Notes under the pieces: generated by a model
Told to the model about the DNA's origin: nothing
What the model saw: only the letters and a program-made list of their open reading frames with translations
The model's database searches: none
Assembly: GCA_031551725.1 (NCBI GenBank)
Contig: JAVBNF010000002.1
Coordinates: forward strand, 1 to 64,000
Reading direction: 5' to 3'
Length of the DNA: 64,000 nucleotides
From: JAVBNF01 sp031551725
Lineage (GTDB): Bacteria; Bacteroidota; Bacteroidia; Bacteroidales; P3
Position numbers and translations under genes: made by a program
Part shown: piece after piece, positions 24,292 through 34,652 of the stretch
Layout: each line of letters starts with the position of its first letter
Position numbering within the stretch: position 1 is the stretch's first letter

Positions 24292-25725
24292 ATGGAAGAA
24301 AATATAAACACTACCGAACTCGAAGATACTTTTGTTGAAGGGGAGGTAAGAAGAATAAAACCTGAAAACGTTTACGCTACGCGCGGCTGTTGCGGAAAAA
24401 TAAAACTCGACGATAATTCGAGAGAACATCAAATGGCCAGCTGTGGAAAAATGCACGCTTACGGTTGGACACAAAAACTTGAAATTCCCAATCCCGAAAG
24501 ACAGTTTAACATTGTGGAAGTCCGCTTTAAAAACTCGCGCAAAGACTTTTTTCGTTTTAACCCCACTTGCGAACAACGCTATCAAATAGGTGATATTGTC
24601 ACTGTTGATGGTGTAAGTGGATACGACGTCGGCATCATTACCTTGGTTGGCGATATTGTTAAACTACAATTGAAAAAACGCAATATCGCTCCGGATTCCG
24701 ATACAATTAAAAAGTTACATCGTTTGGCAAATGCAAACGACATTGAAAAATGGAACAGCACAATTGAAACCGAAAACCAAACCCAAGAACGCTCACGCAA
24801 AATAGCAATGGATTTAGGTTTGGCAATGAAAATAAATAGTGTCGAATATCAAGGCGATTTTACAAAAGCAACTTTTTATTATACCGCTGACGACCGTGTG
24901 GATTTTCGCCAACTTATCCGTGTTTTAGCTGAAACATTTCGTGTGAAAATCGAAATGAAACAAATCGGACTTCGTCAAGAAGCCCAACTGCTTGGAGGTG
25001 TCGGTTCTTGCGGTCGCGAACTTTGTTGCGCAACATGGAAAAATCAATTCCAATCCGTAGGAACACAAGCCGCACGTGTGCAACAATTGTCGCCAAATCC
25101 ACAAAAATTGGCCGGTCAATGCAGCAAAATCAAATGTTGCTTGAACTACGAATACGAAACCTATCAAGAAGCACTGAAAAATTTCCCGAACGAACAGCCG
25201 ATCGAAACCATTAAAGGTCGTGCACATTGCGTGAAAATTGATGTCTTCAAAGAACTCATGTACTACGCTTACGATGCAACGCCCAATAACTTTATGACTT
25301 TTTCTGTACAAACAATTAAAGATTTATTGGAAAAAGTAAAACTCGGCGAAAAAATCGAAATGCTCGAAGAATACACCATCGAAGCTCAAAAACACGTTGC
25401 CCCTGAAGCAAAAGTCGATTTTGAAAATGTAGTCGGGCAAGACGATCTTACCCGTTTCGATACGCCAAAATCTAATAATAAAAAACACAAGGGAAATCGC
25501 CCCGGAGGAAATAGAAACAATCAACAAAGATCTGAACCCAGATCCGGAAAACAGAAACCAGAAACTAGAAACCAGAAACCAGAAATTTCCGCTAATGCAC
25601 CACAGCAAAAAAGCGGTGACGGAAATCAACAACATCGACATAAACATAAGCCCCACCACAAGCCAAATCCGAAAAACCAGCAAAAACCACAAAATCCGCA
25701 GAATCAACAAAAAAATGAAAACTAA
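24292..25725 (+). CDS. ricT: PSP1-domain protein, RicT-like
   Basis: 477 residues. The central PSP1 C-terminal domain carries the RicT hallmark cysteines: GSCGRELCCATWKNQF and CSKIKCCLNYEYETY. Homologues in Bacillus form an Fe-S-containing complex affecting RNA processing and development; the role in Bacteroidetes is not established. After about residue 390 the sequence is a basic, low-complexity tail (RPGGNRNNQQ..., KPETRNQKPE, HRHKHKPHHK), part of it encoded by a CCAGAAA repeat. The last 11 bases overlap gldH. Confidence 0.88.
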   Translation: MEENINTTELEDTFVEGEVRRIKPENVYATRGCCGKIKLDDNSREHQMASCGKMHAYGWTQKLEIPNPERQFNIVEVRFKNSRKDFFRFNPTCEQRYQIGDIVTVDGVSGYDVGIITLVGDIVKLQLKKRNIAPDSDTIKKLHRLANANDIEKWNSTIETENQTQERSRKIAMDLGLAMKINSVEYQGDFTKATFYYTADDRVDFRQLIRVLAETFRVKIEMKQIGLRQEAQLLGGVGSCGRELCCATWKNQFQSVGTQAARVQQLSPNPQKLAGQCSKIKCCLNYEYETYQEALKNFPNEQPIETIKGRAHCVKIDVFKELMYYAYDATPNNFMTFSVQTIKDLLEKVKLGEKIEMLEEYTIEAQKHVAPEAKVDFENVVGQDDLTRFDTPKSNNKKHKGNRPGGNRNNQQRSEPRSGKQKPETRNQKPEISANAPQQKSGDGNQQHRHKHKPHHKPNPKNQQKPQNPQNQQKNEN

Positions 25726-26200
25726 GAACTTTTCAAAAACCGTTTTACTTGCACTTTTTGTTGCGATTGCTTGTTTTGCTTGCGATAAAACAGTGTTTTA
25801 TGCCGATACACAAAGTGTGGACGAAGGCGGTTGGCCGGCTACACAAAAACTGAAATTCGAAATCAATGTAACCGATACGGTGCAGGCTTATAATTTCTAT
25901 TTCTTGCTTCGCCATACGGCCAATTTCGAATGGATGAATGCATTTTTTTTTATGCAGACAACGTTTCCGAATAAAGAGATTGCCCACGATACGCTTGAAT
26001 GTGTTCTTGCTGATGAAAATGGAGAATGGTTTGGTCGCGGTCGCGGAACCGTAAAAGATAATAAAATTATGTTCAAACCTTGTGTCCGCTTCCCAATGAA
26101 AGGAAGATATACCTTCGAAATTCAACACGGAATGCGTGAACTCAATTTAAAAAACATCAAAGACGTTGGACTCCGCCTCGAAAATTGCACCATGAAATAA
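25715..26200 (+). CDS. gldH: Gliding motility lipoprotein GldH
   Basis: 161 residues from MKTKNFSK; an in-frame extension exists but this start gives a clean lipoprotein signal (hydrophobic LLALFVAIACFAC, then DK). The mature part matches GldH in length and pattern (INVTDTVQAYNFYFLLRHTANFEW, FEIQHGMRELNLKNIKDVGLRLE). GldH is linked to gliding and T9SS function in Bacteroidetes; non-gliding Bacteroidales keep it too. It starts inside ricT and is followed by a PBP gene, a neighbourhood common in the phylum. Confidence 0.85.
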   Translation: MKTKNFSKTVLLALFVAIACFACDKTVFYADTQSVDEGGWPATQKLKFEINVTDTVQAYNFYFLLRHTANFEWMNAFFFMQTTFPNKEIAHDTLECVLADENGEWFGRGRGTVKDNKIMFKPCVRFPMKGRYTFEIQHGMRELNLKNIKDVGLRLENCTMK

Positions 26201-26240
26201 ACTTCTCAAACTATTCAAACTTCTCAAACTATTCAAACTT
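26199..26240 (+). repeat. Tandem 18-base repeat before the PBP gene
   Basis: Two perfect units of AAACTTCTCAAACTATTC and a partial third unit fill the gap between gldH and the PBP gene. A related sequence in the opposite orientation lies near 46440-46500. Confidence 0.75.
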
Positions 26241-26246
26241 TTAAAC

Positions 26247-28526
26247 ATGGAACCTGTCCGCAAAATACGTAACAAACCGGAAGTAAAAACCCAAAACAAC
26301 AAAGAACCTCGCAAACGCTTTTGGGTAATCTTCGGTGCATGTTGGGGATTTGTAATCTTGATATTCCTCTTCCTTTCTTTGGGTTGGATTGGTTTCATGC
26401 CGAGTTTCGAAGAACTCGAAAATCCGAAAAGCAACCTCGCCTCTGAAGTCGTTTCTGCCGACCAGCAGATCTTGGGAACTTATTATGTTGAAAACCGTTC
26501 TAACGTTCATTATTCGGAACTTTCTCCATACATTGTTCAAGCGCTTATCGCGACCGAAGATGTGCGCTATTTCGAACATCCCGGTATCGACTTGAAATCT
26601 TTGGCACGTGTATTTACAAAAACAATTATCGGCGGACAAAAAAGTTCCGGTGGTGGTAGTACAATTACTCAGCAGTTGGCTAAAAACTTATTCCCTCGTA
26701 AGCGCCAATCCAAAATATCACTTGCTTTCCGCAAATTAAAAGAATGGATCATTGCCGCCAAACTTGAACATAACTATTCGAAAGAAGAAATTTTGGCAAT
26801 GTATTTGAACACCGTCGATTTTGGAAACAATGCTTTCGGTATCAAAATTGCTGCCAATGCCTATTTCGGAAAAACACCAGACTCATTGAATATTCAGGAA
26901 TCGGCAATGCTGATTGGTTTGCTTAAAGCGCCGACCTATTACAGCCCTATCCGCAATCCTGAAAACGCTTTGCGCCGACGTAGTGTCGTATTACATCAGA
27001 TGCTCAAAGCTGATTTTATTACCGAAGATCAATATGAAACCTTGAATAAGACACCTATCGAAGTTTCCAGATTTGCTCAACAAGATCATACCACCGGATT
27101 GGCAACTTACTTCCGTGAATACTTGCGTCAATGGATGCTTGATTGGTGTAAAACACATAAAAAATCCGACGGCTCAAACTATAATTTATATAAAGATGGA
27201 TTGAAAATCTACACAACCATCAACTCTCGTATGCAACGCTACGCAGAAGAAGCTGTTGCCGAACACATGGGCAAAGATATCCAACCTGCTTTCTATGCGC
27301 ACATGAAGAATTATAAAACTGCACCTTTTGTAAATCTTTCGGAAGAAGAAATCCAACGTACATTGCAACAAGCACAAAAAAATTCTGAACGGTATAAGGA
27401 TATGCGCGAAGAAGGAGCGTCAAAAGCTGAAATCGAAACAGCTTTTCATACAAAAGTGCGTATGAAAGTCTTCACTTGGCAAGGCGAAAAAGACACCGTC
27501 ATGTCGCCTTGGGATTCACTTATTTATTACAAGTATTTCCTACATTCAGGTTTGATGTCCATGGAGCCGCAAACCGGTTATGTACGCGCTTACGTGGGTG
27601 GCATTAACTATAAACACTTTCAATTTGATAATGTTGAATATGGAAAACGTCAGGTAGGATCCACTTTTAAACCATTTGTTTACACCCTCGCTATGCAGGA
27701 AGGCGAATATAGCCCTTGTACCGAAGTGCCTAACACACCTGTGTGTATTTCTACGCCTGGCCAGCCCGATTGGTGCCCTAAAAACTCCAACAAAGACAAA
27801 GAAGGAGAAATGGTCACCCTCAAATGGGCATTGGCAAACTCCATAAACTATGTTTCTGCATACTTGATGAAACGTTTTACGCCGCAAGCCGTTGTTCAGA
27901 TTGCTCAAAAAATGGGTATTACATCTCCCCTTGATCCTGTTCCTTCTATTTGCCTTGGAACCGTTGATGTTTCTGTTGCCGAAATGACCGGCGCAATGTC
28001 CACTTTCGTAAATAAGGGAATTCATATTGAACCGATTTTTGTTACACGTATCGAAGATCGTAATGGCGTCGTTATTGATCGCTTCACTGCTCCGCAAAAC
28101 GAAGCTGTCAGCGAAGAAACGGCTTATTTAATGCTTTCGCTGATGCAAGGTGTTGTGGATGGCGGAACCGGCGTTCGCTTGCGCTATAAATATGGTATTA
28201 CATATCCGATTGCCGGACAAACCGGAACCACGCAAAACAACTCCGATGGTTGGTTTATGGGATTAACACCTTCATTAGTGACCGGTATTTGGGTAGGAGG
28301 AGAGGTGCGATCCGTGCATTTCCGCTCCACTGCACTCGGACAAGGTGCCAATACCGCATTGCCGATTTGGGCTATCTATATGAAGAAAGTATATGATGAT
28401 CCTGTGCTTAATGTGTCGAAAGAAAATTTTGAATATCCATCAAAACCGCTTTCTGTCGAACTCGATTGTGCGAAGTATAAACAAACACATCATAATTCCG
28501 AACCCGTATTTGATGATGGAATTTAA
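26247..28526 (+). CDS. Class A penicillin-binding protein (PBP1A type)
   Basis: 759-residue bifunctional peptidoglycan synthase, anchored by one transmembrane helix (about 25-48). The glycosyltransferase domain has EDVRYFEHPGID and GGGSTITQQLAKN (about 95-160). The transpeptidase domain has the active-site serine motif STFK, then SIN, and QTGTT as the KTG-like box. All catalytic motifs are intact. It is likely to work in the periplasm and be a target of beta-lactams. The gene ends in a good terminator. Confidence 0.94.
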   Translation: MEPVRKIRNKPEVKTQNNKEPRKRFWVIFGACWGFVILIFLFLSLGWIGFMPSFEELENPKSNLASEVVSADQQILGTYYVENRSNVHYSELSPYIVQALIATEDVRYFEHPGIDLKSLARVFTKTIIGGQKSSGGGSTITQQLAKNLFPRKRQSKISLAFRKLKEWIIAAKLEHNYSKEEILAMYLNTVDFGNNAFGIKIAANAYFGKTPDSLNIQESAMLIGLLKAPTYYSPIRNPENALRRRSVVLHQMLKADFITEDQYETLNKTPIEVSRFAQQDHTTGLATYFREYLRQWMLDWCKTHKKSDGSNYNLYKDGLKIYTTINSRMQRYAEEAVAEHMGKDIQPAFYAHMKNYKTAPFVNLSEEEIQRTLQQAQKNSERYKDMREEGASKAEIETAFHTKVRMKVFTWQGEKDTVMSPWDSLIYYKYFLHSGLMSMEPQTGYVRAYVGGINYKHFQFDNVEYGKRQVGSTFKPFVYTLAMQEGEYSPCTEVPNTPVCISTPGQPDWCPKNSNKDKEGEMVTLKWALANSINYVSAYLMKRFTPQAVVQIAQKMGITSPLDPVPSICLGTVDVSVAEMTGAMSTFVNKGIHIEPIFVTRIEDRNGVVIDRFTAPQNEAVSEETAYLMLSLMQGVVDGGTGVRLRYKYGITYPIAGQTGTTQNNSDGWFMGLTPSLVTGIWVGGEVRSVHFRSTALGQGANTALPIWAIYMKKVYDDPVLNVSKENFEYPSKPLSVELDCAKYKQTHHNSEPVFDDGI

Positions 28527-28544
28527 AACTTTGTAGAAAAATAA

Positions 28545-28579
28545 AAAATCCCGTAAGTGTTTCATTTACGGGGTTTTTT
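28545..28579 (+). terminator. Terminator after the PBP gene
   Basis: CCCGTAA (28550-28556) pairs with TTACGGG (28566-28572) and is followed by a run of T. Confidence 0.85.
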
Positions 28580-28675
28580 GTTTTTAAGAATATGTTTTGT
28601 TAATAACTTTCACAACGAAAAATAAATAATTTGCCACCCCATCGCGTTTATATATATACTAAAATTTATTTCGCT

Positions 28676-29305
28676 ATGGAATTACAAATTATTCAAAACA
28701 AAATTTATGAGCTCCGCGGAGAACGTGTGATGCTCGATTATGATCTCGCTCAACTTTATGAAATTGAAACAAAACGTCTGAAAGAAGCTGTTCGTCGAAA
28801 TGTTGATCGCTTCCCGTCCGACTTTATGTTTGAGCTATCAAAAGAAGAATTGGCAGATTTAAAATCTCAAAATGTAAATGATTCGAAATCAGCAAACTGT
28901 TTGAGGATGCAATTTGCGTCCTCAAACAGTTTGCTGGAGGTCAGCGAGTTAGAAAACGGAGATTTAAACCTCTTGATTAATGCCCAACTACTATCAAAAG
29001 GAAGAGGCGGAATCCGTTATCATCCGTTTGCTTTTACCGAACAAGGAGTGGCAATGCTTGCCAGAGTGTTAAATAGTTCTAAAGCAATAGAAGTCAATAT
29101 CTCAATTGTTCGTGCTTTTGTTGCTTTACGCAGATACGCCGTGGATTACGCCGATTTAAATTTGAAGTTGGAGAAATTTATGTCAGACACAAATCTTCAA
29201 ATTGATGATATTTATCAAGTTTTGAAGGAATTAACAAATAGAAAGAAGCCGGAACAGAAGCCTCGTAATCCGGTCGGCTATCTCTATCCTAACAAAAAGC
29301 CTTAG
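28676..29305 (+). CDS. ORF6N-domain (phage regulator-type) protein
   Basis: 209 residues. The ORF6N DNA-binding domain is clear: IQNKIYELRGERVMLDYDLAQLYEI, then KRLKEAVRRNVDRFPSDFMFELSKEE and later RYHPFAFTEQGVAMLARVLNS. Such proteins occur as phage or plasmid regulators or antirepressors and as scattered chromosomal genes. Between LKSQ and GGIRY, usually a short variable stretch, there is an insertion of about 40 residues containing an 18-bp inverted repeat at the DNA level. No other phage gene is nearby. Start chosen at MELQIIQ. Confidence 0.85.
   Translation: MELQIIQNKIYELRGERVMLDYDLAQLYEIETKRLKEAVRRNVDRFPSDFMFELSKEELADLKSQNVNDSKSANCLRMQFASSNSLLEVSELENGDLNLLINAQLLSKGRGGIRYHPFAFTEQGVAMLARVLNSSKAIEVNISIVRAFVALRRYAVDYADLNLKLEKFMSDTNLQIDDIYQVLKELTNRKKPEQKPRNPVGYLYPNKKP
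28890..28936. repeat. 18-bp perfect inverted repeat inside the ORF6N gene
   Basis: CAGCAAACTGTTTGAGGA (28890-28907) pairs exactly with 28919-28936 around an 11-base loop (TGCAATTTGCG). It lies in the inserted, variable part of the ORF6N coding sequence. Confidence 0.9.
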
Positions 29306-29406
29306 TTTTCAATCTTTTTTTTAATTGTTAATAACTTTTATGTGTTGTTTTTCAGAGTATTAGCTTTTTCTAAATGTCAAACATGAAAAAAAATATAGAA
29401 AGTGCA

Positions 29407-29436
29407 TTGATAATAAGAAAATTTTTATTACCTTTG
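29407..29436 (+). promoter_or_regulatory. Promoter of the ribosomal protein gene run
   Basis: TTG (29407-29409), 19 bases, then TACCTTTG (29429-29436), 56 bases before rpsL. This is the only strong promoter seen before the long collinear block. Confidence 0.75.
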
Positions 29437-29492
29437 CAATCCCCATTTTGGGTAGAAGTAAGAAAAAGTAACTATAACAAAGACAAAATAAT

Positions 29493-29900
29493 ATGCCAAC
29501 AATTCAACAATTAGTTCGCAAAGGTCGGAAAAAATTGACGGATAAAAGCAAATCTCCTGCACTCGATTCTTGCCCGCAAAAACGCGGTGTTTGTGTGCGT
29601 GTGTACACGACTACTCCGAAAAAACCTAACTCGGCTATGCGTAAAGTAGCTCGTGTTCGTCTGACTAAAACGAACAAAGAAGTGAATGCCTACATTCCGG
29701 GTGAAGGTCACAACCTCCAAGAACACTCCATCGTGATGATCCGTGGCGGTCGTGTGAAAGACCTTCCAGGTGTTCGCTACCACATCATCCGTGGCGCACT
29801 CGATACATCTGGCGTAGAGGGCCGTCGTCAACGCCGTTCTAAATACGGTGCTAAACGTCCGAAAGCCGGTGCTGCAGCTGCTCCTGCTAAAAAGAAATAA
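29493..29900 (+). CDS. rpsL: 30S ribosomal protein S12
   Basis: 135 residues. It lines the decoding centre; [10 protein letters not shown] and [13 protein letters not shown] carry the lysine and proline positions linked to streptomycin response, in wild-type form. A basic alanine-rich tail ([11 protein letters not shown]) extends the usual end. First gene of the block. Confidence 0.98.
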   Translation: MPTIQQLVRKGRKKLTDKSKSPALDSCPQKRGVCVRVYTTTPKKPNSAMRKVARVRLTKTNKEVNAYIPGEGHNLQEHSIVMIRGGRVKDLPGVRYHIIRGALDTSGVEGRRQRRSKYGAKRPKAGAAAAPAKKK

Positions 29901-29977
29901 TTAAGAAAATAAGAACAGGGGCGGCACTATGCTCGCCTTTGAGTAAATAACAATTGAAGCATACTTAATAAAGTACA

Positions 29978-30445
29978 ATGAGAAAATCAAAACCGAAAAA
30001 GCGAATTATTCTGCCGGATCCTAAATTCAACGATCCTACAGTTACAAAATTCATCAACAACATGATGTATAGTGGAAAAAAGAGCCTCGCTCACCAAATT
30101 TTCTACGATGCTATCGAAGTTGTATCTGAAAAAACAAAAGAAGATGGTCTCGAAGTTTGGAAAAAAGCATTGGTAAACGTTACACCGTCTATCGAAGTAA
30201 AAAGCCGCCGTATCGGTGGTGCTAACTTCCAAATCCCCACCGAAATCAGACCCGATCGTAAACAATCAATCGGTATGAAAGCCTTGATCTCGTTCGCTCG
30301 TAAACGTAACGAAAAATCAATGAGCCTAAAACTCGCCGGTGAAATCATGGCCGCCTACAAAGAAGAAGGTGCTGCTTTCAAACGTAAAGAAGATACTCAC
30401 CGTATGGCTGAAGCAAACAAGGCTTTTGCACACTACAGAGCATAA
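29978..30445 (+). CDS. rpsG: 30S ribosomal protein S7
   Basis: 155 residues. It nucleates the head of the small subunit by binding the 3' major domain of 16S r[12 protein letters not shown] and the [18 protein letters not shown] core fit the family. It lies 77 bases after rpsL and 21 before fusA, the str operon order. Confidence 0.98.
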   Translation: MRKSKPKKRIILPDPKFNDPTVTKFINNMMYSGKKSLAHQIFYDAIEVVSEKTKEDGLEVWKKALVNVTPSIEVKSRRIGGANFQIPTEIRPDRKQSIGMKALISFARKRNEKSMSLKLAGEIMAAYKEEGAAFKRKEDTHRMAEANKAFAHYRA

Positions 30446-30466
30446 TTATAGCAAGAAAAAGAAAAA

Positions 30467-32554
30467 ATGGCAGATCTTAGATATACAAGAAACATCGGTA
30501 TCATGGCCCACATCGACGCCGGTAAAACTACAACCTCTGAGCGGATTCTGTTCTACACCGGTAAAACTCATAAACTTGGTGAAGTACATGATGGAGGGGC
30601 TACAATGGACTGGATGGTACAAGAGCAAGAACGTGGTATCACCATCACTTCCGCTGCAACCACCGTCTTTTGGGATTATAATAAAAATAACTACAAAATC
30701 AATTTGATCGATACCCCGGGCCACGTCGACTTCACCGTTGAAGTTGAACGTTCTCTCCGCGTACTCGATGGTGCTGTCGCTCTCTTTTGCGCCGTAGGGG
30801 GGGTACAACCTCAATCCGAAACCGTATGGCGTCAAGCAAACAAATATAAAGTACCGCGTATTTGTTTTGTTAATAAAATGGATCGTACTGGTGCCGACTT
30901 CTTTAATGTTCTTAATCAAATTAAAGAAAGACTTGGCGCAAACCCACTTCCTTTACAAATCCCTATTGGAGCCGAAGAATCTTTCAAAGGCGTAGTCGAT
31001 TTGGTAGGTAATAAAGCATACGAATTTTCGGAAGAAGATAAAGGAATGACTCCTATTGAAGTTCCAATTCCTGAAAACCTAAAAGAACTCGCTGCAGAAT
31101 ATCGTGCTAAATTAATAGAAACAGTAGCAGAACAAGACGAAGCACTAATGGAGAAATTCTTCTCCGATCCGGATTCGATTACTGAAGATGAAATTATCGA
31201 ACAAGTACGAAAAGCGGTAGTTGAAATGCGTATCAATCCGGTAATGTGTGGAACAGCTTTCAAAAATAAAGGTATTCCTTTGTTGATCGATGCTATTTGT
31301 CGATTCTTGCCAAGCCCAATGGATATTGAAGCTGTTGAAGGTATCAACCCGAAAACAGATGCCATGGAAACTCGCAAACCGGATGCAAAAGAACCTTTCG
31401 CTGCACTCGCATTTAAAATCGCTACAGACCCATTTGTTGGTCGTATCGCTTTCTTCCGCGTATATTCAGGTGCACTCGATGCAGGCTCATACGTCTTAAA
31501 TGCCTCTACCGGTAAAAAAGAGCGCATCTCCCGTATCATGCAAATGCACTCCAACAAACAAAATCCGATCGACCGCATCGAAGCAGGTGACATCGGAGCT
31601 GCTGTTGGTTTCAAAGAAATAAAAACCGGTAATACATTGTGCGACGAAGAGCGTCCAATCATCCTTGAATCAATGACTTTCCCGGATCCCGTTATCAGCG
31701 TTTCTATCGAGCCTAAAACCACTGCCGATATGGACAAACTTACAAACGGTTTGATCAAATTGGCTGAAGAAGACCCTACATTTACTGTTAAAACCGACGA
31801 AAATAGCGGTCAAACAGTTATCAGCGGTATGGGTGAACTTCACCTCGACGTTCTTATCGATCGTTTGCGTCGCGAATTCAAAGTAGAATGTAACCAAGGT
31901 CGTCCGCAAGTAGCATACAAAGAAGCAATCACTGCTGCCGTTCAACACCGCGAAGTCTACAAAAAACAATCCGGTGGTAAAGGTAAATTTGCTGATATCG
32001 TTTTCGAAATTTCACCCGCAGACGAAGGGGTAAAAGGCCTTCAATTTGTTAATGAAATTAAAGGTGGTAACATCCCGAAAGAATTTATCGCTCCGATCGA
32101 AAAAGGCTTCAAAGCATCTTTAGATAATGGTGTATTGGCGGGCTATCCAATGGAAAGCATGAAAGTACGTGTCATCGATGGTTCGTTCCACGCAGTCGAT
32201 TCAGATGCATTATCTTTCGAACTTTGTGCAAAAATTGGTTTCAAAGAGGCTTGCCGAAAAGCAAAACCAATCCTCCTCGAGCCTATCATGTCTGTGGAAG
32301 TTGAAACACCCGATGCTAACGTCGGCGATGTAACCGGAGACTTGAACCGCCGTCGCGGATTGCTTGAAGGTGTGGATGCTAAAATGGGTGGACAAGCTGT
32401 TCGTGCAAAAGTGCCTTTGTCCGAAATGTTCGGTTACGTAACATCTTTGCGTACCATCACTTCCGGACGTGCAAGTTCCACAATGGAATACGCATACCAC
32501 GCACCAGCTCCGAACAACGTTGCCGAAGAAGTAATCAAAGCCGCAAATAAATAA
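30467..32554 (+). CDS. fusA: Elongation factor G
   Basis: Translocase GTPase of 695 residues. G motifs are present: AHIDAGKTT (P-loop), [13 protein letters not shown] and NKMD. The C-terminal domains IV and V are complete ([15 protein letters not shown]-like [11 protein letters not shown]). No tuf gene follows; rpsJ comes next, as in other Bacteroidales. Confidence 0.98.
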   Translation: MADLRYTRNIGIMAHIDAGKTTTSERILFYTGKTHKLGEVHDGGATMDWMVQEQERGITITSAATTVFWDYNKNNYKINLIDTPGHVDFTVEVERSLRVLDGAVALFCAVGGVQPQSETVWRQANKYKVPRICFVNKMDRTGADFFNVLNQIKERLGANPLPLQIPIGAEESFKGVVDLVGNKAYEFSEEDKGMTPIEVPIPENLKELAAEYRAKLIETVAEQDEALMEKFFSDPDSITEDEIIEQVRKAVVEMRINPVMCGTAFKNKGIPLLIDAICRFLPSPMDIEAVEGINPKTDAMETRKPDAKEPFAALAFKIATDPFVGRIAFFRVYSGALDAGSYVLNASTGKKERISRIMQMHSNKQNPIDRIEAGDIGAAVGFKEIKTGNTLCDEERPIILESMTFPDPVISVSIEPKTTADMDKLTNGLIKLAEEDPTFTVKTDENSGQTVISGMGELHLDVLIDRLRREFKVECNQGRPQVAYKEAITAAVQHREVYKKQSGGKGKFADIVFEISPADEGVKGLQFVNEIKGGNIPKEFIAPIEKGFKASLDNGVLAGYPMESMKVRVIDGSFHAVDSDALSFELCAKIGFKEACRKAKPILLEPIMSVEVETPDANVGDVTGDLNRRRGLLEGVDAKMGGQAVRAKVPLSEMFGYVTSLRTITSGRASSTMEYAYHAPAPNNVAEEVIKAANK

Positions 32555-32560
32555 TATATG

Positions 32561-32586
32561 GTAGGGGCAACCCTCGCGGTTGCCCT
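32561..32586. repeat. REP-like palindrome between fusA and rpsJ
   Basis: GGGCAACC (32565-32572) and GGTTGCCC (32578-32585) with loop CTCGC. It lies within the operon, so it might also act as an RNA hairpin in the transcript. Confidence 0.75.
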
Positions 32587-32633
32587 CCAACCATTATAAA
32601 AAGAAAAATATAATCACAAAAACACTATAAAAC

Positions 32634-32939
32634 GTGAGCCAAAGGATTAGAATAAAATTAAAATCATACGACTACAACTTGGTAGACAAATCTGCTGAGA
32701 AAATCGTAAAAACCGTAAAAGCAACAGGTGCGTTGATCAGTGGTCCTATTCCATTGCCAACCAACAAAAAAATCTTCACGGTTAACCGTTCAACGTTCGT
32801 TAACAAAAAATCTCGCGAACAATTTGAACTCGCTGCTTACAAAAGATTAATCGACATCCACAGCAGCAGTTCCAAAACCATCGATGCTTTGATGAAATTG
32901 GAATTGCCTAGCGGTGTTGAAGTTGAAATCAAAGTTTGA
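32634..32939 (+). CDS. rpsJ: 30S ribosomal protein S10
   Basis: 101 residues with a GTG start ([17 protein letters not shown]). It forms part of the 30S head and, in enterobacteria, binds NusB in antitermination. The [17 protein letters not shown] loop is typical. First gene of the S10 segment. Confidence 0.98.
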   Translation: MSQRIRIKLKSYDYNLVDKSAEKIVKTVKATGALISGPIPLPTNKKIFTVNRSTFVNKKSREQFELAAYKRLIDIHSSSSKTIDALMKLELPSGVEVEIKV

Positions 32940-33030
32940 TAATTAAATAAATTTTTGCCACGCCTTATCGTCCTTTCAGAAGAAGTTCGATCAATAAGCG
33001 TCGCTCATTTAAAAAGTAAACAATAAGAAA

Positions 33031-33660
33031 ATGTCCGGATTAATTGGAAAAAAAATCGGAATGACTAGCATCTGGGATGCCTCCGGCAACAATGTGCCGT
33101 GCACTGTGATCCAAGCTGGTCCTTGCGTTGTTACGCAAGTGAAAACAAAAGAGACTGATGGCTACGAAGCTATCCAGTTGTCTTTTGACGAACGTAAAGA
33201 AAAACACGCCTCTAAAGCGCTTAAAGGCCACTTCGCAAAAGCGAACACCACCCCGAAAAAAGTTTCGATGGAGTTCACTCGCTTTGAAGAAGGTAGCCGT
33301 AAAGCTTTTGGTGAAACAATCGGGGTTGACGTATTCGTAGAAGGCGAATATATTGACGTTGCCGGTATCACTAAAGGTAAAGGCTTTCAAGGGGTAGTAA
33401 AACGCCACGGTTTCGGTGGGGTAGGGCAATCTACTCACGGTCAACATAACCGTTTGAGAGCTCCCGGTTCTGTGGGCGCTTCTTCATACCCTTCTCGCGT
33501 ATTCAAAGGTCTTCGTATGGCCGGACGCATGGGTGGTGACCATTGCAAAATGATTAACATCGAAGTGGTGAAAATCGTTCCTGAAATGAATTTAATTTTA
33601 GTTAAAGGTTCCGTTCCCGGTCCTAAAGGCTCATATTTAAAATTGGAAAGATGGAGTTAG
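33031..33660 (+). CDS. rplC: 50S ribosomal protein L3
   Basis: 209 residues, reaching from the surface to the peptidyl-transferase centre. [14 protein letters not shown] and the loop [20 protein letters not shown] fit. The last 10 bases overlap rplD, so the two are translationally coupled. The 91-base gap before it contains a weak hairpin (CGCCTTAT/ATAAGCG). Confidence 0.98.
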   Translation: MSGLIGKKIGMTSIWDASGNNVPCTVIQAGPCVVTQVKTKETDGYEAIQLSFDERKEKHASKALKGHFAKANTTPKKVSMEFTRFEEGSRKAFGETIGVDVFVEGEYIDVAGITKGKGFQGVVKRHGFGGVGQSTHGQHNRLRAPGSVGASSYPSRVFKGLRMAGRMGGDHCKMINIEVVKIVPEMNLILVKGSVPGPKGSYLKLERWS

Positions 33661-34283
33661 TAGTATATAATATCGAAGGAAAAGAAACCGGTAGAAAAGT
33701 TAAAGTTAACGACGCCGTTTTCGCAATTGAGCCAAATGATCACGCGATCTATTTGGACGTTAAACAATACTTGGCTAACCAACGTCAAGGTACACACAAA
33801 GCCAAAGAACGTAGCGAAGTTTCTGGTAGTACCCGTAAACTAATCAAACAAAAAGGTGGTGGTGGTGCACGTCGTGGAGATATCAATTCACCTCTATTAG
33901 TAGGTGGTGGACGCGCTTTTGGTCCGAGACCGAGAAGCTATAGCTTTAAATTGAATAAAAAGCTGAAACGTCTCGCTCGTAAATCGGCTCTTTCATACAA
34001 AGCTCAGGGCAATCAAATCATGGTTATTGAAGACTTTGATTTCCAGACACCTAAGACAAAAGAGATGATCAAGATATTAAATAATTTAAAAATATCTGAA
34101 AAAAAATCACTTTTTGTATTGAAAAGTCCAAATAAAAACGTATCTTTGTCGTCCCGTAATTTACAAACGATAGAAGTCGTAAATCAATCGGATTTAAACA
34201 CATACGATATTATGCGCGCTCAAAACATGGTATTTTTGGAAAGCGCAATCGTAGAATTCGATAAAACTTACGCAGAATTGTAA
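33651..34283 (+). CDS. rplD: 50S ribosomal protein L4
   Basis: 210 residues. An extended loop ([33 protein letters not shown]) reaches the exit tunnel constriction. In enterobacteria L4 represses its own operon; no such leader was recognised here. Confidence 0.97.
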   Translation: MELVVYNIEGKETGRKVKVNDAVFAIEPNDHAIYLDVKQYLANQRQGTHKAKERSEVSGSTRKLIKQKGGGGARRGDINSPLLVGGGRAFGPRPRSYSFKLNKKLKRLARKSALSYKAQGNQIMVIEDFDFQTPKTKEMIKILNNLKISEKKSLFVLKSPNKNVSLSSRNLQTIEVVNQSDLNTYDIMRAQNMVFLESAIVEFDKTYAEL

Positions 34284-34311
34284 GAGGGGTAAATAGCTTA
34301 AAATTAGAGAA

Positions 34312-34602
34312 ATGAGTATCATAATTAAACCTATCGTAACCGAAAAAATGACCGGCATCAGCGAAAAATTTAATCGCGTCGGTTTCGTGGTCGATAAAAG
34401 AGCAAATAAATTAGAAATCAAAAACGAAGTTGAAACACTTTATAATGTAAAAGTAACTGACGTTAATACCATCAGCTACGCAGGTAAAGTGAAAACACGC
34501 TTCACTAAAGCAGGATTCCTTAAAGGTCGTACAAATGCTTTCAAAAAAGCAATTATTACCTTGGCAGAAGGAGATACTATCGATTTCTATAGCAGCATCT
34601 AA
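34312..34602 (+). CDS. rplW: 50S ribosomal protein L23
   Basis: 96 residues. It lies at the tunnel exit and docks trigger factor and SRP. IIKPIVTEKM and NKLEIKNEVETLYNVKV fit the family. Confidence 0.96.
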   Translation: MSIIIKPIVTEKMTGISEKFNRVGFVVDKRANKLEIKNEVETLYNVKVTDVNTISYAGKVKTRFTKAGFLKGRTNAFKKAIITLAEGDTIDFYSSI

Positions 34603-34652
34603 AAAATTAATGTAAATTATGGGCGCTGAGTTCGCCCGATAAAACAAAAACA

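Noticed and set aside
28676..29305. Prophage or mobile island
   Set aside because: Only a single ORF6N gene; no integrase, attachment repeats or other phage genes flank it, and the neighbours are housekeeping genes.
33000..33030. Operon-autoregulatory leader before rplC
   Set aside because: Only a weak, short hairpin; nothing resembles the known L4 or S8 target structures.
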